Shown one piece after another: positions 18,001 to 27,508 of a DNA stretch of 64,000 bases; position 1 is the stretch's first letter, and each line of letters starts with the position of its first letter. The notes under the pieces are model-generated. The model was given only the letters and a program-made list of their open reading frames with translations. It made no database searches and had not been told where the DNA came from. The translations under genes were made by a program, and so were the position numbers. The DNA comes from Bdellovibrio sp. BCCA (GTDB lineage Bacteria; Bdellovibrionota; Bdellovibrionia; Bdellovibrionales; Bdellovibrionaceae): positions 1,550,001 through 1,614,000 of the forward strand of contig NZ_JBBNAC010000001.1 of assembly GCF_037996825.1 (NCBI RefSeq). The letters are read 5' to 3'.

Positions 18001-19080
18001 ATGGACGGCAAAACCGCGTCTTCATTCTGGCAAGGCAAGCGGGTTTTTATCACTTATCCGACAAGTTTTTTGGGCGCGTGGATGGCTTTAGCTTTAGAGC
18101 ATCTTGGCGCTCAGGTTTTTGGATTTTCTGAAACGGCGGGGAAGACTCCCAATCTTTTTGATCTCACTAATTTAGCTCAGCGTATTTCTATGACGTACGG
18201 AGACCTTCGTGACGAAGAGGCCTTCCGTCAGGTTTTGCAGTTTGCCCAAGCGGATATTGTCCTGCATCTGGGGGAAACAGGTCTTCTAACGGAAGCTGAA
18301 AAAAAACCGCTAGAGATTTTTTCTAAATCTGTTTTAGGAACAGCAACATTGATGGAGCTTTTGCGTGAAACGGCTTCTGTGCGCTCCGTGGTTGTTGTTA
18401 GTTCAGATAAAGTTTATTCTCGGGCAGCCGATAATAAGGCGTTGTCGGAAACGGATAAAATTGCGGCTCAAGACATTTTACCGACAGCGAAGCTTTGTTC
18501 TGAGTTTGCGGCTCTTTCTTATCGGAATACTTTTTTCTCTCCGGAAAAATATAATAAACATAAAATAGCCATTGCGACGGCGCGAATTGGTTCTGCCATT
18601 GGGGGCGGAGATTTTTCTGAAACGTCTTTGATCCCGCAAGCAGTGCAGAGTTTTTTAAATAAAAAACCTTTTGATATTCGCAATCCTCAATCAGTGCGCC
18701 CGTGGATCCATGTTTTAGATCAGGTTGATGGGATTTTGAAACTGGCCGAAGCGCTGTATGTGAAAGGGCCGAAACTTGCTGAGACTTACAACTTGGGTGC
18801 TGCTGAGTATGAGAGTGTCGGTGAGGTGATAAAGGAGTTCAGTCAGGTATGGGGAACAACATGGTCTTCCATATCTGAAAATACAGGAAAATCTTTTTTG
18901 TCTTTGCATGGACGACTTAATAGCGAGTTGGCTAAAAAAGATCTTAGTTGGGCTCCTTCTTGGGACTTAACGAAAGCTTTGCTTGAGACTTCCAAATGGT
19001 ATCAGAAATACTTTTCTGGAAATTCCTTACCAGAGCAATTGACTGCGTCAGTAAGAGAATATTTTTCTGTTGGGTCGTGA
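18001..19080 (+). CDS. Degenerate CDP-glucose 4,6-dehydratase paralog (probable pseudoenzyme)
   Basis: A 359-residue SDR-fold protein colinear with the intact RfbG at 54265-55338: both have IGGGDF, RPWIHVLD/RPWQHVLD and the SDK motif. Catalytic features are lost here. The NAD-binding G-x-x-G-x-x-G reads TYPTSFLG (residues 18-25), so two of three glycines are changed, and the Y-x3-K motif reads LPTAK (160-164), with Tyr replaced by Leu. It is unlikely to be an active dehydratase. It may bind a nucleotide sugar, partner with the active enzyme or be decaying. ATG 18001 was chosen; the upstream extension overlaps the GNAT fragment in another frame. Confidence 0.78.
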   Translation: MDGKTASSFWQGKRVFITYPTSFLGAWMALALEHLGAQVFGFSETAGKTPNLFDLTNLAQRISMTYGDLRDEEAFRQVLQFAQADIVLHLGETGLLTEAEKKPLEIFSKSVLGTATLMELLRETASVRSVVVVSSDKVYSRAADNKALSETDKIAAQDILPTAKLCSEFAALSYRNTFFSPEKYNKHKIAIATARIGSAIGGGDFSETSLIPQAVQSFLNKKPFDIRNPQSVRPWIHVLDQVDGILKLAEALYVKGPKLAETYNLGAAEYESVGEVIKEFSQVWGTTWSSISENTGKSFLSLHGRLNSELAKKDLSWAPSWDLTKALLETSKWYQKYFSGNSLPEQLTASVREYFSVGS

Positions 19081-19233
19081 TACCCTTCCGGGATTCGGAA
19101 GATCCAAGTTCATTTCAATAGCTTGCATGCTGCTCTAAGTGATTGAAAATACATTGTTTTTCAGAATTCATGTCTTTGCGTTTGGGGCTTGGCATGAGAA
19201 TGCAGCAAGGACATTCCTATATTTGAAACTTTA

Positions 19234-19267
19234 CTTATAGTTAAAAATAACTTATATTTAAAAATAA
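19234..19267. promoter_or_regulatory. Tandem 17-bp repeats upstream of a toxin/antitoxin pair
   Basis: CTTATAGTTAAAAATAA (19234-19250) and CTTATATTTAAAAATAA (19251-19267) abut each other and differ at one base. They end 12 bases before the toxin start codon, a likely site for the HTH antitoxin to repress the operon. Confidence 0.6.
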
Positions 19268-19279
19268 GAAAGCAGCTGC

Positions 19280-19636
19280 ATGAGATGGACTATCAAAAGA
19301 GCTCCCAGTGTGGATGTCTCGATGAAAAAAGACTTCCAAGCTGGTCGCCTAACAACTGATGACATTATAGTTATCAAAGAGTGGGTTGAGCAGGTGGAAA
19401 CATACGGGCCTGATTCATTAAGGCAAGTGTGGGGTAGAGGGGATCGAATGAACCCTGATGTGTTAAATCGTGAACTAAGAATAGTGAATTTGTGGAATGA
19501 TCACGATCTTGATGGTCACTTAAAAGGATGTCGATCTTCAAGTTTTAGTAGATTGGGTCGCATCATTTATAAAGTAGTGGATAACAAAATTCAAATTATA
19601 GAAATTTTAAAAGTTACACCAGATCATAAATATTGA
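19280..19636 (+). CDS. RelE/HigB-like toxin
   Basis: A 118-residue protein. The C-terminal half has the RelE-fold signature seen in HigB/YoeB relatives: LDGHLKGCRSSSFSRLGRII followed by YKVVDNKIQIIEILKV and a C-terminal HKY. The N terminus is less typical. Toxin-first gene order with an XRE antitoxin next matches HigBA. The expected role is mRNA cleavage on the ribosome. ATG 19280 is used; a weak AGCAG is upstream. Confidence 0.72.
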   Translation: MRWTIKRAPSVDVSMKKDFQAGRLTTDDIIVIKEWVEQVETYGPDSLRQVWGRGDRMNPDVLNRELRIVNLWNDHDLDGHLKGCRSSSFSRLGRIIYKVVDNKIQIIEILKVTPDHKY

Positions 19637-19666
19637 GGTCTGATATGGGAGAAAGGAGTTTATATC

Positions 19667-20002
19667 GTGAAATCAAATAAATCAGTGCAATCTTTCAAAG
19701 ACTTTTTAAATGAGTTGGATCCCACTCCGCTGAGCCCAGGTCGAACTTGTCGGGCATTTAGAACAAATTTTGATTTAACTCTTCAAGATGTATCTGATGT
19801 AACAGGAATTCAAATTACGAACTTAAGTGCACTTGAAAACGAAAAAATTGAAATGTCTTCTTACTATGCTGAAAAGTTGGCTGCTTTCTTCGGTATCCAT
19901 CCAAGCCTTCTGCTGTATCCGCAAGGATTTAATAAGTCGAGCGAGGAGTTAAGGGCGATAGCGAAGCGAGGGCAGGCTCTTTTAAAAAAGAAAATTGGAT
20001 GA
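19667..20002 (+). CDS. HTH (XRE) antitoxin
   Basis: A 111-residue protein with the helix-turn-helix RTNFDLTLQDVSDVTGIQIT followed by NLSALENEKIEMSSYYAEKL (about residues 32-70), the classical XRE layout. It follows the toxin by 30 bases, and GTG 19667 has AAGGAG eight bases upstream. The C terminus (KSSEELRAIAKRGQALL) is helical and probably binds the toxin. It likely represses the operon through the tandem repeats at 19234-19267. Confidence 0.78.
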   Translation: MKSNKSVQSFKDFLNELDPTPLSPGRTCRAFRTNFDLTLQDVSDVTGIQITNLSALENEKIEMSSYYAEKLAAFFGIHPSLLLYPQGFNKSSEELRAIAKRGQALLKKKIG

Positions 20003-20095
20003 AATAAATAAGATTATTCTCATTGGCGCCCCAACTCGTCGCGGCGCTTCGAATCTGAATAGACAAATACTTAGGCATCCATTATTTCAAGTGGC

Positions 20096-21511
20096 ATGCT
20101 TTTCAATTCGTATTCGTTTCTTTTCTTGTTTTTGCCAATAACTTTGCTTGGTTATTACTTAATCACTAAAAAGAAAATGCAGCTTTGGTTTCTGTTTCTG
20201 TCGAGCGTTTTCTTTTATGCATATTGGAGCAAAACCTTCGTATTTCTTTTGCTCTTCACAGTTGTTCTAGATTTTTACATCGCTAAAAATATTTACTACG
20301 CAAAAACACAGAGAGTTCGAAAAGCGCTGCTGTTAACGTCAATCATTGCGAACCTTTCCGTTTTAGGATTCTTTAAATACTACAATTTTTTCGCGGATTC
20401 GTTGAACGGACTTTTTCACTTAGGTGGAGCTTCCGCAGAAGTCCTTCCTATTCTGAATGTCGTTTTACCAATTGGTATTTCATTCTATACATTTCAGTCC
20501 ATGTCTTACGTGATCGATGTATATCGTCGGGTTTCAGATGCGCACGCCCATTTGTTGGAGTTCGCAGGTTACGTGACCCTTTTCCCGCATCAAATTTCAG
20601 GTCCATTGGTAAGGCATAATCAAATCGTTCCACAGCTTGAAAGTTCAAAGACCTACGTTTTTCACGCAGATAATTTTTGGAACGGTTGTTATTTCTTCGT
20701 ATTTGGTCTTGCGAAAAAAATGTTAATTGCAGACCGTATTGCCGCCGTCGTGGATCCGTTGGTCATGAATATGGCTGGAGCATCAACAGCGGAAGCTTGG
20801 ATTGCGATGATCGGCTACACAATGCAGATTTATTTTGATTTTAGCGGCTACTCTGACATGGCCGTGGGGCTGGGGCTGATGATGAATATTCAGTTCCCAC
20901 CGAATTTTAATTCTCCTTATAAGTCACAATCCATCACAGAATTCTGGCAGCGCTGGCATATTACGTTGTCATCATGGTTGAGAGATTATCTTTACATTTC
21001 TTTGGGAGGAAATCGCGAAGGGGCCATTAAGACCTATCGTAACTTATTTCTTACGATGGCGATTGGTGGGCTATGGCACGGAGCCAATTGGACTTACGTC
21101 ATTTGGGGATGTTTTCATGGTGTGCTTCTTGGGATTGAGCGCTTCTTTAAAAACCGTGGCTGGCATGTGATTAGTAATAAATACTTAAGTTGGACACTGA
21201 CGTTTTTCTTAGTGTGCATTGGCTGGGTGTTTTTCCGTGCTCACAATCTTGAACAGGCGATTCTGTGGCTACAAAAAGTATTTTTCCTCAATGGAAAAGT
21301 GAGCTGGGATATCACGCTGATTCCGTTAAAACATAAAGACCGTTTTTTTGCATCAATGGGTATTGGATTGTTAGCGGCTTTGTTTGCAAAGAACACTTGG
21401 GAGCTGAAATTCACTCCTTCGTATTTACGTGCAGCCTTGTTGGCCTTGATGTTTGTTATTTGTTTGGCCTATATGGGGGAAGAGTCCCCATTTCTTTACT
21501 TCCAATTTTAG
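20096..21511 (+). CDS. MBOAT-family membrane O-acyltransferase (AlgI/DltB-like), copy 1
   Basis: A 471-residue protein with about 11 membrane helices. The first residues (FNSYSFLFLFLPITLLGYY) are classic for AlgI-like proteins. MBOAT landmarks are present: FPQ-like FPHQISGPLVR near residue 163, FDFSGYSDMA near residue 248, and the catalytic His in GGLWHGANWTYVIWG (about 323-337). It would pass acetyl groups across the inner membrane to a polysaccharide. A SGNH protein follows after six bases. The ribosome site is weak, and the leader 20003-20095 shows no promoter I trust. Confidence 0.88.
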   Translation: MLFNSYSFLFLFLPITLLGYYLITKKKMQLWFLFLSSVFFYAYWSKTFVFLLLFTVVLDFYIAKNIYYAKTQRVRKALLLTSIIANLSVLGFFKYYNFFADSLNGLFHLGGASAEVLPILNVVLPIGISFYTFQSMSYVIDVYRRVSDAHAHLLEFAGYVTLFPHQISGPLVRHNQIVPQLESSKTYVFHADNFWNGCYFFVFGLAKKMLIADRIAAVVDPLVMNMAGASTAEAWIAMIGYTMQIYFDFSGYSDMAVGLGLMMNIQFPPNFNSPYKSQSITEFWQRWHITLSSWLRDYLYISLGGNREGAIKTYRNLFLTMAIGGLWHGANWTYVIWGCFHGVLLGIERFFKNRGWHVISNKYLSWTLTFFLVCIGWVFFRAHNLEQAILWLQKVFFLNGKVSWDITLIPLKHKDRFFASMGIGLLAALFAKNTWELKFTPSYLRAALLALMFVICLAYMGEESPFLYFQF

Positions 21512-21517
21512 GCGGGG

Positions 21518-22525
21518 ATGATGGATAAGACGATAAAAGTAATATTGTCCTTTGCATTCTTTGCGATTCTTTTATTGGGAGGAGTTGCCGCATTTAATTT
21601 TTATGCGGATCCTATGTGTTACTATCGTTGTGATTCCATAGAAGTTCAGCGCCCTACACAGAATGTGTACTACGAGGCTGCGCAATTGATTGCAGCTAAT
21701 CCTGACTCTGAGGTTATTATTCTGGGGTCGTCTCGAGGGCAGACTACTCCGGAAGTTTGGGTACAGAGCCGGACTGGAATGAAAACACTTAATCTTTCTA
21801 AAGGCGGAGCTGGCGTTTTACTTAAGCTTGCATTGTTGCGAATAGCACAAGAATACAAACTACCTCTAAAAAAAGTTATCTGGATTGCCGATTACTTTGA
21901 AGTAGCTGGAGAGGTAACGGACGTGAAAGTTCGACAGACACCTGTTTTACGCAGGTATCTTACTCAAGAGCTTTCCGAAATAGGAGGGCTTAAGAATCGT
22001 TTTGAGTCTTTGCAAAGGTTGATTGATCACAACAGTTTTGAGGCGTCACTGGCACAGAAAAGTCTGACTCAGACTTTTGAAATTCCGCAAAGTGGTGTGG
22101 ATATCGACTACCAAGCTTGCGCATCTCCGGATTTTAAAGGAAAAACTCCTGCGGAGGTTCTTTCCAAAGAGGTGGACATTAGTTACTCCACATTCGGCCC
22201 GACTCTTCGTTCTAGGCTCAATAATTCTTATGTGGAGGCTTTAAGGCAATCCGTACAAATGCTTGCGCAAGACGGAGTTGAAGTTTTGATTTTGGTCCCT
22301 CCATTTCATCCCGATTTTATGGCGCGGCTAGCGAAAGATGCTCCGGATTCTTTAAAATTGCATCAACAATGGTTTGATTATCTTAATTCATTGCAGTCAG
22401 ATAGAATTCGTGTCAGTTCTTTTTGGAACGGAATTCCAGGGGATGACGAAGGGCCGGCGTTTTGGGATGATGGAGCTCACCCAACTTGCAAGTCAATGAT
22501 GATAATGCTTGATAAAGCTCTCTAA
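21518..22525 (+). CDS. Membrane-anchored SGNH-type acyltransferase partner
   Basis: A 335-residue protein. One N-terminal helix (about residues 8-28) anchors a periplasmic domain. The SGNH/GDSL features are ILGSSRGQ near residue 68 (Ser block) and DDGAHPT near 319-325 (catalytic Asp-x-x-His). Together with the MBOAT protein it resembles AlgJ/AlgX-type pairs, where the second protein moves the acetyl group onto the glycan. ATG 21518 or 21521 may start it. Confidence 0.68.
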   Translation: MMDKTIKVILSFAFFAILLLGGVAAFNFYADPMCYYRCDSIEVQRPTQNVYYEAAQLIAANPDSEVIILGSSRGQTTPEVWVQSRTGMKTLNLSKGGAGVLLKLALLRIAQEYKLPLKKVIWIADYFEVAGEVTDVKVRQTPVLRRYLTQELSEIGGLKNRFESLQRLIDHNSFEASLAQKSLTQTFEIPQSGVDIDYQACASPDFKGKTPAEVLSKEVDISYSTFGPTLRSRLNNSYVEALRQSVQMLAQDGVEVLILVPPFHPDFMARLAKDAPDSLKLHQQWFDYLNSLQSDRIRVSSFWNGIPGDDEGPAFWDDGAHPTCKSMMIMLDKAL

Positions 22526-22545
22526 GCTGGTTGCTAAGGAAGAAT

Positions 22546-23376
22546 ATGGTTTACGATTGTTTTGTTTTCTACGATGAATTGGATTTGTTAGAAATCCGCC
22601 TGAATGTACTTAACGATGTTGTTGATAAGTTCGTTATCATCGAATCTAAAAAAACATTCCGTGGAACAGACAAGCCTTTATTCTACGTTGAAAACAAAGA
22701 ACGCTTCGCGAAGTTTCTACCAAAAATCATGCATGTGGTTGTTGAGGATTTTCCAAAAATCAATTGGTGTAAACTTCGTCTGTTTAGTAACTGGGATCGT
22801 GAAGATTATCAGCGTAATGCTTTGTCGAAGCATTTGATAAATTGTAAGCCGGACGATGTGATTTTGCTTTCTGACGTAGATGAAATTCCAGCTCCAGAAA
22901 AAATCACAGAGTATTTACAGACCCCAGGAATCAAAACATTTTATCAAGAGCTATTCTATTACTATCTAAATAACTTGGCATATGAGCATCCAGAACCAAA
23001 CAAAATGTACAAGGACTATATTCCTTGGCATGGAACTGTGATGGCATCGTACTCTTATTTTAAAAAGTATACGCCTCACAAAATGCGTACTTATCGAAGT
23101 TATAAAGATAAGGAGCATACAATGGTTATGGATGGGGGATGGCACTTTTCATTCATGGGTGGGACCGAAATGATCCTTAAAAAGATGAAGGCCTATAGTC
23201 ACACTGAATATATGACAGAGGAAATGTTCAATCCTCAGTGGGTCGAATCTCATGTTCGTGCTGGCAAAGATATTTTTAACCGTCCGATGAAGTTTAAGCG
23301 TGTTGGACTAGATCGTTTGCCAAAATACGTGCAGCAGAATACTTCTAAATACGCAAACTTAATTCTCGGGGAGTAA
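22546..23376 (+). CDS. Glycosyltransferase family 17-like protein
   Basis: A 276-residue soluble transferase. The N terminus MVYDCFVFYDELDLLEIRL and LLSDVDEIPAPEKI, the DxD-type metal site, are hallmarks of GT17, the family of beta-1,4-GlcNAc (bisecting) transferases with bacterial relatives in surface-glycan loci. ATG 22546 was chosen over an upstream TTG because AAGGA precedes it. The donor is probably a UDP-HexNAc; the acceptor is unknown. galE follows after five bases. Confidence 0.8.
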   Translation: MVYDCFVFYDELDLLEIRLNVLNDVVDKFVIIESKKTFRGTDKPLFYVENKERFAKFLPKIMHVVVEDFPKINWCKLRLFSNWDREDYQRNALSKHLINCKPDDVILLSDVDEIPAPEKITEYLQTPGIKTFYQELFYYYLNNLAYEHPEPNKMYKDYIPWHGTVMASYSYFKKYTPHKMRTYRSYKDKEHTMVMDGGWHFSFMGGTEMILKKMKAYSHTEYMTEEMFNPQWVESHVRAGKDIFNRPMKFKRVGLDRLPKYVQQNTSKYANLILGE

Positions 23377-23381
23377 CTTAT

Positions 23382-24365
23382 ATGGCTCGTGTTTTAGTTA
23401 CTGGAGGCGCGGGCTATATCGGCTCGCACACCGTTCAAAAACTGTTGCTCTCCGGCCATAAAGTTGCGGTCATTGATAACCTTAACACTGGTTTTGAAGA
23501 AGCAATTCCAAAGCAGGCAGAGTTTTATTTTGGTGATGTTCGAGATTCTGACTTTGTGGCGGAAGTTATGAAGAAAGTTGGCGCAGAAGTTGTGATTCAC
23601 TTTGCGGCAAAGTTGAATGTTGCGGAATCTCTTATAAAGCCCGTGGAATATTACGACAATAATGTGGGCGGAACACTGTCTCTCTTAAAAGCCTGTGAAA
23701 AAAGTAGAGTTAAGAATTTTATCTTTTCTTCAACGGCAGCGGTGTACGGTGATTCTTGTACTGACGGAATTATTTCAGAGAACACGCCGACGAGTCCTTT
23801 AAATCCTTACGGTTGGTCGAAATTAATCAGCGAAAGGTTGTTGAGCGATATCGGTGACTTGCTTGGAATCAATCATGTAATTTTCCGATACTTTAACGTC
23901 GCTGGTGCCTCAGAGGATGGATCTAATGGGCAACGAACGGCGAATGCTTATCACCTTGTGCACTTGGCGTCTCAGGCTGGTGTCGGTAAGAGGCAGGGAC
24001 TAAAAATTTTTGGGACAGATTATCCTACGCCGGATGGAACTTGTATCCGTGACTACATTCATGTCGAGGACCTCGCTGATATTCATGTATTAGGTGCGGA
24101 GTATCTTTTAAGAGGTGGGGAAAGTGCCACTTTAAATTGCGGCTACGGAGAAGGATACTCTGTGCGCGAGGTTATATCCTCTGCATTGAATATTGCAGAA
24201 ACTAAGTTTCCTGTTGAAGAGGCAGTTCGTCGTCCAGGAGATCCTGCGAGTCTTGTTGCGGATTCTCGAAAGATGCAGACTCTACTAGGATGGGTTCCGA
24301 AAAGAAATAATATTGATACAATTTGCCGTACGGCTTTGAATTGGGAAAAGACGCTTAGCAAGTAA
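23382..24365 (+). CDS. galE: UDP-glucose 4-epimerase
   Basis: A 327-residue extended SDR. It has the NAD motif VTGGAGYIGSHT (residues 5-16), the active-site SSTAAVYG and Tyr/Lys in NPYGWSK (Y-x3-K), and the ending typical of GalE. It interconverts UDP-Glc/UDP-Gal, possibly also the N-acetylated forms, supplying donors for the cluster. GGGGAG lies upstream in the GT17 stop region. Confidence 0.9.
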   Translation: MARVLVTGGAGYIGSHTVQKLLLSGHKVAVIDNLNTGFEEAIPKQAEFYFGDVRDSDFVAEVMKKVGAEVVIHFAAKLNVAESLIKPVEYYDNNVGGTLSLLKACEKSRVKNFIFSSTAAVYGDSCTDGIISENTPTSPLNPYGWSKLISERLLSDIGDLLGINHVIFRYFNVAGASEDGSNGQRTANAYHLVHLASQAGVGKRQGLKIFGTDYPTPDGTCIRDYIHVEDLADIHVLGAEYLLRGGESATLNCGYGEGYSVREVISSALNIAETKFPVEEAVRRPGDPASLVADSRKMQTLLGWVPKRNNIDTICRTALNWEKTLSK

Positions 24366-24367
24366 TC

Positions 24368-25606
24368 TTATTCTGAAGATAATTGCTTTTTATCTTTTCC
24401 TGAAAGGTATCCGTATGAGAATCCTAGGATGATTAGAATATAGTTCCTAGGTCCTTGTTGGATAATTGGCGTTTCTGTGAAAGAGCAACCGAAGAAGGCT
24501 ACTATGCAAAGGATGGCGCCCAAAGACAGTTGCTTCTCTATGACTTCTGTGGCGCTTTTGAATTTTTTGTGAAAGAAAACCAGACCCGAAATAAATGCTC
24601 CTAGAAAGCCAGCAAGACCCACAATGCCCGCCCCCGTTAGAACATCAAAAAACTGATTGTGGGTGTGTCCCGGTACGTACGAAGTAGATTGTCCCAATTT
24701 AACATAGTACTCTCGAAATAATTTTGCAGCATATTCAAAACCTACTCCGAATGTTGGGTGATCAAGGAAGAGATGCCAAGCAGCGTTCCATACTGCAAAG
24801 CGTTCTCCTTGGGAATTGTTTGTCTGAATATTAAATGAATAAAGAATGCGATCTTTTAGGTCGAACCAGTTAAGCAGAATTGCCAGTGAAAAAACTCCGA
24901 TGACGAATGCCGATATAGCAAATGCTTTTTTGTTCTTGCTGTAGATCAAGGCCACTGACACTGCTGCCAGCATAGCAATCCATGATGTACGAGTGTAAGT
25001 GGCAATGAGTATGACCCCCGCAAAGAATAGAACCAATGCTGCGCCAATTCGCGACTTGTTGTTTTGATTATAGATTGCAAAAGGCAGCATGGTTGCCCAA
25101 ACCAATGCAACAGCCATAGCAAAGTAATTGGGATTACTATAAAGTCCCTGAATTCGATGTTCCCGAGAAATCAGTGTTCCTGAAGTTTCATCCAATTGTT
25201 TGGCGATAATAAAAATTAATACCAAAACAAGAGCAGAGAAATACCAGTTAAATTGAATTTTTCTTTTTGCTAGTAAATAGCCTGCTGAAAAACACGCGAA
25301 GAATCCCCAGATCCATCTAAGATTTCCAATTTTAGTAAGTTCGTTGGCCTGCATCGGGCTATAGAGAACATAACCAAGGATGCCAGATAGAAAATAAGCC
25401 CCGAAAAGGCAAAGCAAAAGTTTACTTTTTAAACCAAAAGTAGATTGAATTTTTGGCCAGGTCTTTTCTGAAACGGCGATCGCGGCAAACGTCATTAAAA
25501 CGAAAACGATATCCATCCAGAAGAAGTTGACTAAATTAATGGCCAGTGAGAGGGGGAAAAAGAAGATGAGTAAAGTCGAAAAAAAATATGATTTAGTTAT
25601 AGACAT
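24368..25606 (-). CDS. O-antigen ligase/polymerase family membrane protein
   Basis: A 412-residue protein with about 11 helices. A large periplasmic loop carries the motif PGHTHNQFFDVLTGAGIVGL (H-x-H-N-Q-F), typical of the WaaL/Wzy (PF04932-type) family. It either joins polymerised O-chains to lipid A-core or acts as a Wzy-like polymerase. A separate Wzy-type gene exists at 33122, so ligase is the likelier role. ATG 25606 is chosen although its ribosome site is weak. It converges with galE and diverges from the LTA-synthase-like gene. Confidence 0.78.
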   Translation of the reverse strand: MSITKSYFFSTLLIFFFPLSLAINLVNFFWMDIVFVLMTFAAIAVSEKTWPKIQSTFGLKSKLLLCLFGAYFLSGILGYVLYSPMQANELTKIGNLRWIWGFFACFSAGYLLAKRKIQFNWYFSALVLVLIFIIAKQLDETSGTLISREHRIQGLYSNPNYFAMAVALVWATMLPFAIYNQNNKSRIGAALVLFFAGVILIATYTRTSWIAMLAAVSVALIYSKNKKAFAISAFVIGVFSLAILLNWFDLKDRILYSFNIQTNNSQGERFAVWNAAWHLFLDHPTFGVGFEYAAKLFREYYVKLGQSTSYVPGHTHNQFFDVLTGAGIVGLAGFLGAFISGLVFFHKKFKSATEVIEKQLSLGAILCIVAFFGCSFTETPIIQQGPRNYILIILGFSYGYLSGKDKKQLSSE

Positions 25607-25720
25607 CCAGGAACAGTATTTTCTCTTTTTTCGGTTGTCACTGGGATTTCGTCTAGCAGGATTATGGCACATTGTGACAGCTGGTCTTAAGAATTTTAAG
25701 AATCTGTGTTACACAGGTTT

Positions 25721-27391
25721 ATGCGTTTTAAACTGCCACAAAAAAACCAGACGGCTTGGGCATTACTATTTTTAAGTATCTTTAGTATGACTCTGCAGGG
25801 TCTCGTTTTTCACTCCACACTTCTGTCTAAATTGTTGATGCCTTGGTTGATGTACTTTTCTTTTCTGGTTGTTTTGCGGCCCTATGCCTCCGCGACTTTT
25901 GTTTTTCTTTTGGAATGTCTCTTAGTTCGGATTCATTTGATGAAATTGGCTTTAACCAATACGCCGTTTGAGGTTGAGGACATTTTTGCGTGGAAGCAGG
26001 CTTTGTTTTTAAAGAGTTATAGTGACTGGGTGATTCCGTTAATGGTGTTGGGGCTTATAATCTGTGTGGTGAAAGGTTTTTCATTGCGAAAAAGGCAATG
26101 GGTTTTCTTTCCCGTGTTCATCCTTTTATCGGTATCCTGCGTACAGGAAAGTCATCCAACGGAAATACAGACTAATCCTGTGAGTTATCTTTTTCGACTT
26201 GCACGAGTGACTTACGTTGATTGGAATCTTGTCACAAATGTTAAAGAAAATGGAATATTCAATCATGTCTTTTTAACTTTATCGATGGGGGGAGTGCCTG
26301 CTAAAGGAAGCCTGCCATACAAAGATACCTCAGCTACGGCATCAGTATTTTTGGATAAAGATGCGCCAGATGTTTTTCTTGTTCTATGTGAATCTTGTTA
26401 CACCAGTAGTAACGGAAATTTTATCACTCCGATTTCTAAAATTGAAGAGCAGGGGTATTCTTACGCAACGGTAGTTTCCCCGGTTTACGGTGGAATGACG
26501 GCCGAGGCAGAGTTCGAGGTACTGACGGGCCTTCCTAGTCGACGTCATAAAGGAATTGATTTTCAGTATTATGCTGAAAAGTATTCAGGGGACGCAAAGG
26601 CTGTTCCTAGAGTTTTTGCGGACCACGGTTACGATACTTTTTCCGCCCACGCCAATGTAGGTTTCTTTTGGAAACGAGAAATCGTTCACCCTAAATTTGG
26701 TTTTCATCAATCCTATTTCGTAGACGATATCAAGGGAGCGGAGCGGGGTAAGTATGCCGAAGATCGAATCCTTTTTGATTCCGTCCTGAGTAAATATAAA
26801 GCTAATTTAAAAGCGGGTAAAAAGACCTTTGGATTTTTGATTACAGTATATACTCACGGCCCTTATCCCGATGTTAATGGGGACGGGGGCGAGCAGGCAT
26901 ATAAAGATAAGGTTGAAAAAACGACGCAACAGTTTTTAGACTTTCAAACTGCAGCGGCGAAGCTGGCCGCGAGTCGTAATCGGCCTATAGTGTTTGTGAT
27001 TTTTGGGGATCATAAACCGGCGATGACGGTGTCGTTTTATAAGCGACATGAGTTCAATGATGATTACTTTACTTTAACTGGCTCTAGAAATGAGTCCTTC
27101 CGCTTTGCAGATTTGGACAAGGCCCAGCAGATTGTTTTTGGCAAGGTGCCTATGTATGCTAAGGGTTATGGGCTGGGGAACTCGTCTCTTATTAGTGAAT
27201 TCGTGAAGAAGATGGAAGAACGTCCTTTGTTCTGCCTTCCAGCGTTAATAGCTGCAGATATTGGAGTTCGAGAGGCGTTCTTTCAATATTCTACCGATGT
27301 CTGCCGCAAGGATCCTGAGGCATTGGTAGATTTGAAAGTACTTGGTCAGTATTACCCTGAGGCGGTTTATGCTGATCGGCTGTTTAAATAG
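25721..27391 (+). CDS. LTA-synthase-like phosphoglycerol/phosphoethanolamine transferase
   Basis: A 556-residue protein with about five N-terminal helices (1-160) and a periplasmic sulfatase-fold domain (about 220-540). The nucleophile motif reads YGGMTAEAEFEVLTG (Thr in GGMT). PDVFLVLCES supplies the first metal ligand, and HGPYPD and VIFGDHKP are later metal motifs. It should move a phospho-alcohol head group from a phospholipid to a surface glycan. ATG 25721 is preferred over GTG 25706. It is transcribed divergently from the ligase. Confidence 0.85.
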   Translation: MRFKLPQKNQTAWALLFLSIFSMTLQGLVFHSTLLSKLLMPWLMYFSFLVVLRPYASATFVFLLECLLVRIHLMKLALTNTPFEVEDIFAWKQALFLKSYSDWVIPLMVLGLIICVVKGFSLRKRQWVFFPVFILLSVSCVQESHPTEIQTNPVSYLFRLARVTYVDWNLVTNVKENGIFNHVFLTLSMGGVPAKGSLPYKDTSATASVFLDKDAPDVFLVLCESCYTSSNGNFITPISKIEEQGYSYATVVSPVYGGMTAEAEFEVLTGLPSRRHKGIDFQYYAEKYSGDAKAVPRVFADHGYDTFSAHANVGFFWKREIVHPKFGFHQSYFVDDIKGAERGKYAEDRILFDSVLSKYKANLKAGKKTFGFLITVYTHGPYPDVNGDGGEQAYKDKVEKTTQQFLDFQTAAAKLAASRNRPIVFVIFGDHKPAMTVSFYKRHEFNDDYFTLTGSRNESFRFADLDKAQQIVFGKVPMYAKGYGLGNSSLISEFVKKMEERPLFCLPALIAADIGVREAFFQYSTDVCRKDPEALVDLKVLGQYYPEAVYADRLFK

Positions 27392-27446
27392 CTTCTGATT
27401 TTTTGTCGCCATGCTGCGCAACTTTTTTGTGCTTATAAATCACCTA

Positions 27447-27475
27447 TTTACAGTGTCATTGAATAGTCATATTGT
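27447..27475 (+). promoter_or_regulatory. Likely promoter of the wbp operon
   Basis: TTTACA (27447-27452) and TATTGT (27470-27475) lie 17 bases apart, 34 bases upstream of the wbpA start. The gap from 27392 to 27508 holds no gene, consistent with an operon start. Confidence 0.45.
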
Positions 27476-27508
27476 TCCACTATTTCATGCTATCGCAAGG
27501 GGAGTTTT

